DNA of 64,000 nt from Lunularia cruciata (Eukaryota; Streptophyta; Marchantiopsida; Lunulariales; Lunulariaceae), in NCBI GenBank assembly GCA_948567375.1, contig OX419762.1, forward strand, positions 42,637,034 to 42,701,033, written 5' to 3'. Below the pieces are notes generated by a model that saw only the letters and a list, made by a program, of their open reading frames with translations, was not told the origin of the DNA and ran no database searches. Both the position numbers and the translations under genes were made by a program. Positions within the stretch are counted from its first letter, which is position 1, and each line of letters starts with the position of its first letter. Of this stretch, positions 11,591-23,226 are shown one piece after another.

Positions 11591-14429
11591 TATTCCCCCG
11601 CCGCTAGTTGGTGACATCCTCATCGCCAGTGAAGCTTCAAATTCCTTGTGGCCGTCTGTGCATTCTGGAGGTGGGAAAGAGGTTCCCATGTGGCATCATG
11701 AAGGGGATACCCTTTCCAAAGGACCTTGTACTCCGTATGTTGGCGACGGCCTCATTGAATATGGCGACGTGCAAGGATACGATCAACTTGGTACTCCTCA
11801 TGATCATTGATAGGGACGGGCAGAGGAGGAGGTTGGACTCGAGAGGAAAAGGAAGAGGGGTTAGGAACAAAGGGTTTCAACTTGGAAACATGAAAGACAG
11901 GATGGATATGCATGTGACAAGGCAAGGCAAGTCGATAAGCAACAAGAGAGACAATGTGAGTGATATCAAAGGGTCCTATCCAATTAGGAGCAAGTTTACA
12001 AACTTGGGTATCAAGTGGGAGAGGGAGGTTACTAGAGGATAGCATGACTTTATCACCAACTTCAAAGGTGAGATCACAACGATGGTGGTCTGCATATTGT
12101 TTTTGGCAATTCTGAGCAACAAGGAGGTGAGACTTTGCTTGTTGGAGAGATTGGGATATAGTGGTCAAGAATGTGGAAGTATGAGGAACCTGAGAGGGAG
12201 GGGGAGCAAGAAGAGAATCTGGAACAAATGGATCTTGGCCAAAATTGAGAAAGAAGGGAGAAAATCTAGTGCTTGCCTGTTTGGAATTGTTGTAGGCAAA
12301 TCTGCAGCTGCAAGACATTCATCCCAGTTGGTATGGTGGACATTGACAAAGGCCCACAACATATCCTCCAATGTACAATTTGCTCGTTCGGTTTTTCCAT
12401 CAGTTTGAGGATGATAGGCCATGGACAAAGCAAGCTTGGTGCCGAGTATATGGAAGAGTGCTTGCCAAAACTTCTCGGTAAATCAAGGATCACAGTCGAA
12501 GATGAGTACACGTGGCATCTCATGATGCTTGAAGACATTGTTGAAGTAGATTTGCGCTAAGGTTGGAGCATCCATGGTATCATAGGTTGGTGCCAAGTGG
12601 ATTTGCTTACTAAGCTTATCCACAAACATCACAATTGCGGTGTGTCCTTGTTTTGTCTTTGGCAAGGATGTGATGAGATCCAAGCTCACATGCTCCCAAC
12701 GAGCGGATGGAATGGCGAGTGGTTGAAAGAGTCCACTCAACTACTGGTTGATGGCCTTGTTACATTGGCAACTCTCACATGATCGGACAAAGTCTTGAAC
12801 ATCTTGTGTCATGTTGGGCCACCACCATTGGCGTTGGAGGGTGCCCCAGGTCTTGTCCACTCCCATGTGACCAGCTATTGGTAAATCATGGGCTTCTTGA
12901 AGGCGCACAAGTCAAAGATCACCTTTGGCTGGAACATAGATCTGGTCTGCATGGAATAAAAGGCCTTCCTTGAAGGAGAAGGTGTTGTACTCCTTGTCGC
13001 ATGCTGTCAAACAACCGTGCACCATTTGGAAGAAGGAATCTTTTTGTAGAGCTGATTGAAACTCATTATGGACCTTAGGGTCAATGCACACCGTTGTAAT
13101 TGCCGCTGTGATGAGAGGAAGAGCCTTCAAATCAGGTCGTTGTGATAGAGCATCAGGGATGACATGGAACCAACTTGGTTTGTACTCAAGTTTGATGTGA
13201 AACAATTGGAACTGCTCTTCCCATCGATGATGCCGACTCTTCATGTGCTCCAAGTGTAAGATTTGCAACAATGGCTTGTGATCTGTTCGCATGATCACTT
13301 GTTTCCCCAAGAGATAATGCCTCCATACCTTGGTGGCATATACCATTGCAAGTTGTTCCTGATCTTGAGCAAAGCAATTTCTTTCAGCTGTATTTAGTCA
13401 GCAAGACACAAAGGCAATAGGATGTAGTCCATCTGGAAATTCTTGTTGCAACACAACTCCAATTGCAAAGTTAGAAGCATCAAAATCAACCACACAAGGT
13501 AGTTGAGGATCATATGGTTGAAGAATGGGTCTTGAAGACACCATATGCTTTAACTTCTGGAATGCTTCTTCATGCTTGGTGGTCCACTGGAAGCTTGAGT
13601 TCTTTCCCAAGAGGTAAGTCAATGGTGGTGCCACGTGAGCATAATAATGGATGAACCGTCGGTAAAAACTGGCCAATCCATTGAATGCTCGTACTTCTGT
13701 AGCATCCTTCGGGGTAGGCCAATCAGTAATGGCCTTGATCTTCTCTTCTTCCATCTTGATCCTCTCTGATGAGATCTTTTGACCCAAGAAGGTAATCTCC
13801 TTCTGCCAAAAAGCACACTTTGACTTCTTGCAATAAAATTTCTACTATTGTAGTCGTCTTAGGACTTCTCGCACATGATTCACGTGTTCTGCCTCTGTCT
13901 TGCTATAGACTAAGATATCATCTAAGAACACCACCACAGACCAATCCAATAGTCCCTCCAACACCCAATGCATATGATCCATGAAGACTACTGGAGCATT
14001 AGTGAGTCCAAAAGGTAGAACTCTCCACTCAAAATGTCCATACCTTGTGCAAAAAGCAGTCTTTTGCATGTCCTCTCCTTCAATAGGAATTTGCCAATAG
14101 CCGCTACAAAGATCCAACTTGGAAAAGTAGAATGCTTCACTTAGTTGATCAAGCAGGTCATCGATCCAAGGCAAGGGATATGCATTCTTCACGGTCTGCT
14201 TATTGAGTCCACGGTAATCAATGCAGAAATGAAGTCCTCCATCCTTCTTTGGAACAAATAGTACAAGTGCTCCCCAAGGAGAGGTACTATGTCGTATGAA
14301 ATCCTTCTCCAACAACTCTATAAGTGTTGTTCGCAACTCCTCCAACTCCTTTGGTGAGAGCTGATAGATTGGTCTACTCACAAGAGTACTCCTTGACAAT
14401 AACTTGATTTTGAAAGGCATACCTCGATC
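11591..14429 (-). pseudogene. B1 pol: reverse transcriptase, RNase H, integrase, chromodomain remnant
   Basis: RT at 13845-14441 keeps motif A ([13 protein letters not shown]) and [10 protein letters not shown]; RNase H follows at 12912-13787 (VVDFDASNFAIGVVL, RTDHKPLLQ); integrase at 12165-12900 keeps EHVSLDLITSLP, FDCDP and PQTDGKTERA. The C-terminal part at 11752-12318 has NWIGPFDI and the start of the chromodomain (EEYQVDRILARR), which then breaks; B2 carries the full chromodomain. Frame breaks near 13390, 13800 and 12490 inactivate it. The catalytic Asp of RT motif A is intact here but lost in B2. Confidence 0.88.
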
Positions 14430-15120
14430 TGTAACACCCATTTGTGCATGTGTGTGGTATTGTGATATTTAGCTTGGTATTACAAGTACTTAAGAGATAT
14501 TATTTATATAGAGCTAAAGGATAGTTCTATATTAGTCATGGTTAGCTAAATTTACTCATAGCTAGGATAGAGGGGACCTTACTTTAGAGGAAGTAGAAAA
14601 GATGAGCACCACTATTTTGGATTCTAGTGTGTTGACTTGGTATTATTCCTAGGTGTTTGGCTTTGAGGAAAGAGTTGAGAACTCTTGGGCCCGCAAGCCT
14701 TTTTGTTTTGGATTCTTCTTTAGTCCAAGGATAGCCCATGTGAAGGAATCCTTGACTTAGTGGTTGGGTCAAGATAAGATCACATGCTAGTGGAATATGT
14801 CCATGTGAATGGATATTCCTTTCTACTTTTTGACTTTACTTGACTTTTAGTCAAGTAACTTGAGTTACTACGGTAATTAGTAACTTTGGTACGTAACTAT
14901 TTCACAAGTATATAAACAAGGGGTGAGGAGGTACTCATCATCCTTTCATTTGCAACTATCTTTCTCTCATTGAGTTCTATGTTGAGCAATGTCTTGAGTC
15001 TTGGAGTGTTAACCTTGGAGGAGTATGATGGAGTTGGGGTTCCTTGCCTTCTTAGTCCATGGTGCGCTACCATTATAGCCATCAGAGGTTCATCCCAAGT
15101 GAGAGACATGCCGGCTCATA
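14430..15120 (+). repeat. Chimeric solo LTR of family A
   Basis: The sequence runs from TGTAACACCC to GGCTCATA and matches the A1 LTRs over its whole length with scattered differences. It carries the TATATAAA box near 14908-14915. The four bases before it are GATC (in B1 pol) and the four after it GTAC (in D3), so there is no target duplication, and the two flanks belong to different elements, each cut exactly at the LTR edge. This fits recombination between LTRs of two separate A insertions. Confidence 0.9.
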
Positions 15121-15328
15121 GTACCAAAATGAGTTGGAGATAGAGCGGAGTAAGTAGAAGGTAGTTCCAAGTACAAAGTCAATAGAAGCAATTGTTGAGG
15201 AGTTGAAGGTGATGTTGAGTATTGATGCCAAGGTTAAGTTAGAAGAGGCAAGATTGCATGAATTAAAATGGTTGGTGTAGGAGACAAGAAGAAGGAAATG
15301 GAAAGATGTTGATGTGAATAATTTGTTG
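15121..15328 (+). repeat. D3, segment 1: broken plus-strand LTR of family E
   Basis: The sequence aligns with the coiled-coil part of the U3 frame in D2 around 41950-42115 (GCATGAATTAAAATGG and the run to GATGTGAATA). The left end is lost at the A LTR. The right end is the insertion site of E1; the last five bases TGTTG are repeated after E1 at 38792. Confidence 0.85.
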
Positions 15329-18300
15329 TGTGACAACCTGGCAAATATCACTTTTGCGGTAATCGGGTAAGTAAAGTTTGTTCTTGCAGAGATACGATTC
15401 ACAATTGGTTAAATACAAAGCAAAGTAACAATTTCAGTTCTTCTTGGTTGTGTCTTTAATCTCTCATGTAGAAACCACACCCAAAAGAGAGTAACAAGTT
15501 CACACTCTTGACAACTTGTCACAAATACACACACACATAATCACAACATAGCAAATTCTGTCCAAACAACTCTTGATTGTGATGATTCAGATTCTCCCAA
15601 AGATAGCACTTCACTACAAAAATAACTTTGCCTTAGAATTGTGTTCCACCTTTCCACTAAAGGCACAACTTCCTTGATCAAAATTGCTTCACATCAACTT
15701 CGTGCTGCACTTACAAATGCAGAATCCTACAAACACTACAATTCCTCCCAGATTTGTCAAGGCATTGCTCCAATTGCACTTCACTTAGGATCAAACATAG
15801 AGAATGAAGATCAAGGCTGCGGAATCCAACATCCACAAACACACTGACTTGCATTTCAAAATTCTCCCAACACTCATAAACATAGAATCAAGCTCAAGCA
15901 ACAAGCGCTAAAAATAACACTTCACTTTATCTTTCTTAAGAAATTTGAATACTAAACAACATCACACTGCAAATGCCAGTCTTAAATAGTGAAGCAAATA
16001 ACAGTTCTAACAAAAATACCGTTTTGCAACAACTCTTCTGACCTGTAGATCCGAATTGACAATGCAACTCTTCATATTTGCCTCTTCCTATCTCAAAACT
16101 GTTACTACCCCGATTTGATGTCAATCTCTTCATCGGCTTTCAAACCCAATGATCTTCCTATTACTTCTCCTTCTTTGGGTATGTTTGATCTACCAACTCC
16201 TTCACTATTTCTACTTCTTCTACACTAGGAACTACAATCAAGATCATGGGTAATTCATACACTTCCTTATCTCTTGACCCACTCTTCTCTAATGTCTCAA
16301 ATAACAAGTCCGAAGACACCTGAATTCCTACTTTTGCAACATTGGACTTCCTCTCCTCTATCACACTACTACTGATTTGCTCTAACTCTGACTTGACTGA
16401 CTTATCTGAGACTGACACTGTCTCCTACTTCTAACATCTTCTGATCTACTTGCTCCCTTAATTGGATCAGCAAAGTGTTCATATCCACATCTTTGGCTTT
16501 TCTCTTTTGAGTTTCCTGCACAAGCAACTTTAACTCATATAGACGTGCTTATTCCAATCTCCCTTTAGCCTCTGTGCTCAAGATTGCCCACAACTTTCTT
16601 GCAACTTCTCCTACTGATTCTGACTCATAACCTAGAGATCGCTCTGCCTTCAACTCTTTGCGATACATCTTCAACTCATCTTCGTACTCAACAGTGAGCA
16701 TCTTCTTCTCCTCCAAATACTGTGAACTTTGTAACTCAACACTTTGTACCAGCTCGTGCAATCTCTCTTCTTCTTGGTGCCAGACTGCCAACTCTCTCTG
16801 CCATGCTTGATCCTTCCCGGCTGCACTCTTCCTCAAGCTTTCCAACTCCTGCTCCATTATTCTGGCCATTGCCTTCACATGAATACTCTTGATGCGCACA
16901 TCACTGACTTTTTCTTTCATCTTGGTCAGCAACATTGCCTACCCTTTCAATTCTTTGGCTTGCTTCTGCAATTCCTTACCTCTTGACTCAAAACTCTCTT
17001 GTAACTTCTTGAAACTCTTCTTCTTCAAGATTGCATCCACCCAAAGTTCTTCCTTGTCTCTTCAGACTACTTGCTCTTGCAAACCCTTCACTTCAACCCG
17101 CAGACACTTCACCACCTGCAACTCATTTGTCACCTTCATACGATCTTGGGGAATAACCTTTTGGTGCTCCTTCAATAGTTCCAACAATGGAGTGACAACC
17201 TTTGATAGATACTGTATTCTACCAAAGTTCTCTTTGTCTTTGGCCCTATCTTTGTACTTCACCTCTTCCATCAGCTCCTTCTGCCAAAGTCATGATCTTT
17301 GTTTCTTCAGAGACACTACTTCCAAGCTTTCTTCTTCCTTACCTATTGAACTCAGCCCCGTAGGATACTCCTTCCGTCTTTCAGCCCCCTTCTCTTCCAC
17401 AACCAGAGCTACACAATGATTCTTCCTTTCTGATATATTGTCAATCATCGCATGACGAGCTTCACCCACTCCAACCGATTGCTGAACCTTGTGTCCCCCC
17501 TCACTCTCACTTCCAAATTCCTCACTTTGTAAAGTGAGTTCGTCTTCTTTTGAGTCCTCTCCTCTAGACTCTATCTCCCTTTCAGACTCGGTTTCCGACG
17601 GTGCTTCTCTCTCCATCTTCTTACTCTACAGAACCAGTCTTCGGGTCTTCCATTGTGCCGGAGGTGGCCTTGCATTTTTGGGCTTACTCTGCTTCTTCTT
17701 CTTTGGACTTGTGACTTCTTCCATCTTCCACTGTCCCGTCTTCAAGAAGTGATCATCATTGGCTCATAGGTCTGCCATACATTGTTGCTCTTCTTCATCC
17801 GCCTCCCATCTCAAATTAGGATGGAAATGCAACACCGTGCGACGCCTCTCTTTTGCTATCAGCAAGTTCAACCCGAAGTAGAAGTGTGCTGCAAATGGTG
17901 CAAAATAAAGTGGAGGCAAACTTGTTCCAATTGACTACCATCTACCTTGTTTGTTGGTAAAAACACTTCATCCAGTTCACCTTCACTCTTGCAAACACCC
18001 GGTGGAAAAAGACCGTCTGCTGCATGTTCACGTAATCATTTTTTCTGGTTTGAACATGGTCATTATTGTCCCCACAATACTTTTTTTATTTGGGTACCAA
18101 TAGGAATCCACCTTGTAACCATTTGTTTTACGTGGAGCAAAGAACAAATTTTGGATCTCCATTGTCTCCTCTACAGCATCACACTTCCAATAGAAGGTGA
18201 TCCCCGTCGGTTCTCCTGCTTCCTTTCCCAACACTAACCTCCAATCTGACTCAATACATCAAGCCGGATTTCCTCTCTTCCCCTTGACTTTGGGGCCTTC

Positions 18301-19031
18301 CTCACAATTACTAGCAGCTATCTTTGCCATGGCTCATGGGAAACTGAAATTCTAGTTCCATGCTAAAAAGGTAATACAAAGTCTGTTCAAGACTTCAATC
18401 CTTGCTATGACATCTAACCTACGAATTGCAAAACTCTGCACTGCCAGAGCATAAGTGACCTTCTTTGCCATGATCTGCTCTCTTGTTCTTTGGCACTAGA
18501 AAAATATTCCTTCTCCTGGATGAGACACTTTAATCCCTTCTGGATTTTGGAAAATTTCACTCTCAATTGGCTTCCTGACATGCATTGCTGCAAGACAACT
18601 ACTCAGAGGGATTGGGAATCTACTTGACATATTCAACTTGTCCTTATGCAATTGCAATTTTATATTACCCCAAATTGCAGTAATTCCTCAATCAATCTCA
18701 AAATCAACTTCCCCTTCTTCTACGTGTTATTGTACTATCATTGTCAAGACATGCTTCTTCTGCCTCTGCCGTTTCTTGAAGTGTACTTTCTTGCAACATA
18801 CCAAGGTTGTTAGACGGTCTTCATATCGGCCTTTGCTTCTTGATCCAAAGATGATGCTCTTCGGACTTCTTTCTTTGTACCCCTCTCCTGAGTACCTCCA
18901 TCATCGGATCCAATCTCGACTTCTTTGGATTTCCTCCAAAGTCACTCTCGTCCATTCCTTCTTTCACAATTCAGCTTTCTTTGTTTACTTCTTCTCCCAA
19001 ATACTAATAAACAAAAAATGTGGGCACCACA
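15329..19031 (-). repeat. 3' LTR of E1
   Basis: The plus strand begins TGTGACAACCTGGCAAATAT and ends TGGGCACCACA; length about 3.7 kb. It contains a TATA box at 15981-15988 (sense TATTTAAG) and the U3 frame between about 16120 and 18990. An uninterrupted stretch near 16340-16400 preserves the empty version of the site where A1 entered the other LTR. Confidence 0.93.
16120..18690 (-). pseudogene. U3-encoded protein remnant in the 3' LTR of E1
   Basis: Decayed ORF-b: RKPIESEIFQNPEG near 18540-18580, the globular domain near 18028-18300 (EAGEPTGITFYWKCDA, TNGYKVDSY), acidic stretch at 17290-17616, coiled coil at 16549-17271 and a damaged tail near 16120-16418. ORF-a upstream (18690-18990) is frameshifted, and the stop that separates it from ORF-b is TGA at 18688-18690. 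Multiple stops, for example after SDYQ-type positions near 17060 and 16940, inactivate it. Confidence 0.7.
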
Positions 19032-19044
19032 TACCCCCTCCCTC
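19032..19044 (-). other. Polypurine tract of E1
   Basis: The sense strand reads GAGGGAGGGGGTA directly before the 3' LTR start TGTGGTGCCCACA. This is the plus-strand primer for reverse transcription. Its position shows that everything after it, including the U3 frame, lies in the LTR. Confidence 0.85.
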
Positions 19045-20340
19045 AATGTGAGCGTCCCCGCAAACACCGACAACCGGTTCTTTGTACAAAGTTGGGTCCG
19101 TGGTCCAATATTTTCTAACCCTCCACCCGTTTACTGGAGTGGCAAAAGGATTTCCATCCAGGTCTGCAAGTTGAATAGAGCCATTGGCATATATGTGCAT
19201 AACATGGTATGGCTTCATCCACCTCAAATGTTGTTTCCCTAGAAAAAATATGCGGTGATTATTATATAACAACACCAAGTTCCCTTCCTGAACAGCCACA
19301 GGCTTGATTCTTTTATCATGCCTGACCTTCTGCTGTTCTTGGACTTCCTTTGTGGTTTTCATTGCATTGTCCCTTTTCTCTTCTCACCACATTAGTTGAT
19401 GGATCCGAAGATCCTGGCTTTCTTCCTCCAACAATTGTTCTTTGCAAAGAATCCGATATGTTGGTACTTCAAATTCAACTGGTAGTATGGGATGCAATCC
19501 GTATGTCAAGAAATAAGGAGTTTGCTTGGTAGTAATCTTTTCAGTTGTTCTATATGCACACAAAGCTACATGTAACTTTGTGTCCCAGCTGTAGGCATGA
19601 TTGACTGTCACCTTATTCAAAAAATTTCACAACAATCCATTGGCCTTCTCAGTGAGTCCATTTGCTTTTGGGTTGTAAGGCATGGTCTTCCAATGTTAAA
19701 TTTGGAAGTACTTGGTTAATGCTTCCACCATCAAGTTCAAAAAATGAGTTCCCCGATCACTGACCAATTCTAGAGGACACCCATAACGGGAAATGATGTT
19801 TTGGAAGAAAAATTCTGCAATTGTTTTGCATCATCTCTTTGTGTGCCTCTGCTTCTACCATCTTGGTTGCATAATCAGTGCATACCAAGATGTATCTCTA
19901 CCTTGTGAATCTGGTCACTAGTTGAATGGGACCCACAAAATCAATACACCATTTCTCAAATGGGGCCAATGGAAAAATTGGTTTCAAAGGCCATTGGGAA
20001 GTTGCCATCGATTTCCCTATTCTTTGACAGGCATCACAACTTTGAATATGGGCATAAGTATCTTCATACATCATAGGCCACCAATACCCTACTGAAAAGA
20101 TTTTCTTCACCATATTTTTCAGGGCATAATGTCATCCTGATGCTTCAGAGTGTAAGTGTTCAATGACTCCTCTGACTTCATATGCTTCCAAACATCTCCA
20201 AAGTACTTTGTCTTTGCCCATCTTAAACAAAATGTTGTGTTTTAATTGGTACGGTCCCATCTTCGGGAGGAAGACTGCCCTCTACTCCGGGTCCAGCCTC
20301 TCAGGACAATGACCCATATGCAGATAGTGATATTTGGCCG
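19045..20340 (-). pseudogene. E1 integrase pseudogene
   Basis: The zinc-binding part keeps DACQRIGK near 20020-20050, and the core begins FEKWCIDFVGPI near 19920-19960, where a Trp-Gly-Ile-Asp motif is usual. TDYATKMVEAEA follows. Later parts are broken by many stops; a C-terminal stretch at 18985-19362 (KVRHDKRIKP, GKQHLRWMKPY) runs past the purine tract into the LTR. No chromodomain is seen. Confidence 0.8.
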
Positions 20341-20353
20341 CATACCTTGTACT

Positions 20354-21606
20354 TCAAACAGCCATCAGATGATATAGCTCTTCATCAGGAAACCGGTCAT
20401 TGACTTCCAAGTCTTGGTCTTGAGTTTCTAACCTAGATAAGAAGTCTGCATTTGAATGTGAAGCTCCTTTCCTTACTTGTACAGTGTATGTGAATTCTTG
20501 TAACAACAAGATCCATCTTGCAATTTGCACGGACAAATCTGCCTTCTTGACCAAATGTTGCAATGCGCAGTGGTCAACATAGAAGACAAACTCGTATCCT
20601 AGCAAGTAGTGGCAAAATTTCTTGCAGGCATACACCATTCAGAGTGCTTCTCATTCAATCATCAAATAGTTCCTTTTTGAGACTGATAATTGTTGCCTGG
20701 CATAATAAACCGGATAGTCCTTCTTCTTGTCCTTTTGACTTAAGACAACTCCAATTGCCATGGACAAAGTGTCCACATATACATGAAAAGGGACGTCCCA
20801 ATTTGGGGCCCTCATAATTGGTGCTTCAACCAGTTTCCGCTTCAATACTTGGAAAGCATCTTCTTGCGTGGCTTCCCACAAGTAGTCTTTGGACTTCTTT
20901 AGCAGGTTTGTAAGGGGTGCAATAAGCATCCCATAGTTTGACACAAAGTGTCTGTAGTATCTGACATGTCCTAAGAAGGCTCTCAGCTCCCGGATATTCT
21001 TTGGGGATTCCAAAGCTGAGATTACTTTGACCTTCTTGACATTGATTTCAATACCTTGGCTTGACACCCAATGCCCCAGAAAAATTCCCTCCTTCATTGT
21101 AAAGAAGCATTTCTTAGGGTGTAATGACAAACCGGCAAAATGACACCTTTCTAAAGGTTGGCGAAGGTACTCCAAATGTACATCTCTTTGCCCAAACACA
21201 CAAAATCATCAATGAAGACTTCCACAAATTTGCACAGAAAATCGTTGAAGATTGCATTCATCATCCGTTGGAAAGTAGCAGAAGCATTACACAACCCAAA
21301 GGGCATTTGATTGTTAGCAAAAGTGCCCCAATTGGTAGTGAATGTAGTTTTATCCTTGTCCTCTCCTCAGATGGATACTTGATTGTACCTCAAAAATCCA
21401 TCAAGAAAATTGTAACAAGGGTGACCAGCTTCTTGGTCAAAAATTGTATCAGTAAAAGGCAAAGGATGATGATCCTTTTGCGTCACTCCATTCAACTTGC
21501 AAAAATCCTGGCACACTTGAATCTTTCCCATCTTCTTCTTTGGAACGATGATAATGGGAGAAACCCACTCATTGCTCAAGACATGAAAGATTATTCTGGC
21601 TCCTAA
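20354..21606 (-). pseudogene. E1 reverse transcriptase and RNase H pseudogene
   Basis: RT begins SNEWVSPIIIVPKKK near 21570; motif A is FLDGFLRYNQVSI; MPFGLCNASATFQRMM and a VFIDDFV catalytic box follow near 21190-21320. The next part (20651-21199) has FLGHVRYYRHFVSNY and RNase H starting HVYVDTLSMAIGVVLSQ. The rest of RNase H (20354-20638) has YVDHCALQHLVKK and ends with DRFPDEELYHL. Several frameshifts and in-frame stops are present. Confidence 0.85.
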
Positions 21607-21763
21607 GTACTAGTCAATTTTGTCTTTCAACAAGAAGGAACTTCGGGTTCAGACGGTATTGTCTTTGCCAAACCGGGACTGCACCTTCAACCTGATCAAT
21701 CCGGTGTTCTCTTAATTCTTGTAGAATGCCCGGCATTTGATCAATAGACCAGGCGAATACATC

Positions 21764-23100
21764 CTAGAATTCTATAAACAGGGCAGTGTATCCTACCAAC
21801 TCCTCCGGAGTGACTGTCTTTGAGATCTTCAAAATTTTCCCTTCAGTCAAGATCACATCTTGACAGTCATCGGTGATGACTCCTTCAACATGGCTTACTC
21901 GGCTGAACCCGAGACGTACTGCAGTCAAACCCCCTTCCTCCAAGTCTTGTTCACCCAAGGCGATGTCGTATGGGTCTTCGTCTTGATCTCTTCCTTGTAG
22001 CAGTCCAGATAATTAACTTGGACTTCATCTTTGGAGTCTTCAGAAGACAAAGATGATGAATCTTTGGATTCATCTTTGTCTTCTGACAAAGTAGTTTCCC
22101 CAAGGTGAGGAACCTTTGTCCAACTCACGGTCACCAGCTTCTGATCTTTGGATGAAATGTCCTTAAACCATAACTTTTGTTGGTGCCAATCCACAATAAC
22201 TTGGGCACTATACAACCAAGGTCTTTTGATCAAGAGAGGGTTACCAGTTTTGGTTATTGGTTGCAACACAATGTAATTTAACTTGAAGGACACCCCTCCA
22301 ATGATCGTAGTGATATTTGATAGGATGCCCAAGGGCCGTCTCTTGGTTTGATCCGCAAACTTCAGAATTTGGAGTGTTGGCTCAAACGTTGTATACCCCA
22401 GTCGATGTGCAATGTATTCTATCATGATATTCACACCCAATCCCAAATCAATGGGTATGGATGTGATCATGCAGCTTGCAATCTCTAGATCCACTTTGGG
22501 AGATCCGAAATCTTCCTATTCAATACGATAGATTGCGGGCAAGTCTTTCTTGGTCATCGCCCTTACTTTCTTGAGAGCTGAGCTCAGCTGCTTTTTGTAT
22601 AGCTTGTTGTCTTCCCACAATTGCTTAAATATGACATTAGCACTCGTAGATGCCATATCAGCCACAATATCATACTGTGGGACGTCTCTCAATTTCACCT
22701 TCTTTGCCTTTGTCTTTGGGTCCAAAGTTTGTCCTTGTTCAAATTGGACTTTTGGGTGCTTCAGGATGGGAATCGGAGTACGTATGGCCTTGACCCAATG
22801 ATCTTTGGGTTGACCAACTTTGGCTTGGATCAAGTCTTTTACTTTGGACCTGATATTTGCTGGAAAAATTGGAGGCTGTGTCTTTGTGTTCCCCTCCAAA
22901 CTCATCTCCCGCATGCGGAGTATTGCTTTCTTGATTTCTTTCTGCAAGGCTTTTGCTTTAGCTTTTGCTAGGATCTTTTCCTCCTTAGCAGAAAGGATAG
23001 CTTTCAGGCGTAGCTTCTTTGCCTTTTGTGAAGACAAAGAAGTAGTACTCACTTCTTTGGGATCGTGATTCTTCTTCCCCGCATGTGTCTCTACCTTCAA
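21764..23100 (-). pseudogene. E1 linker and aspartic protease pseudogene
   Basis: The frame at 22516-23100 is a Lys-rich linker (KEEKILAKAKAKALQKEIKK). The frame at 21925-22494 holds the protease with PIDLGLGVNIM, so the catalytic triplet is Asp-Leu-Gly rather than Asp-Ser/Thr-Gly, then RRPLGILSNITTIIGG and RPWLYSAQV. An acidic serine-rich stretch follows. One stop separates the linker from the protease. Confidence 0.78.
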
Positions 23101-23226
23101 AATTTTGAGGTCCGGCCATTCTCCTTTTGAAGCGGGACTCCCTTCTTGAGGCCTCTCTTCCTCAAGTGTTATGCAATTTACATTTGTATCCCCTTTTGCT
23201 TGGAGCGCAACACTCTCAGCGAGGGT

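Larger units (their letters stand above)
11109..14429 (-). mobile_element. B1: truncated chromodomain Ty3/Gypsy element
   Basis: The 3' LTR (11109-11590), purine tract, chromodomain region, integrase, RNase H and most of the reverse transcriptase are present on the minus strand. The 5' part (protease, gag, primer site, 5' LTR) is missing: the sequence stops at 14429 inside the leader of the reverse transcriptase, exactly against an A LTR. B1 inserted into A2; the left flank is CCATT. It closely parallels the complete element B2. Confidence 0.93.
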
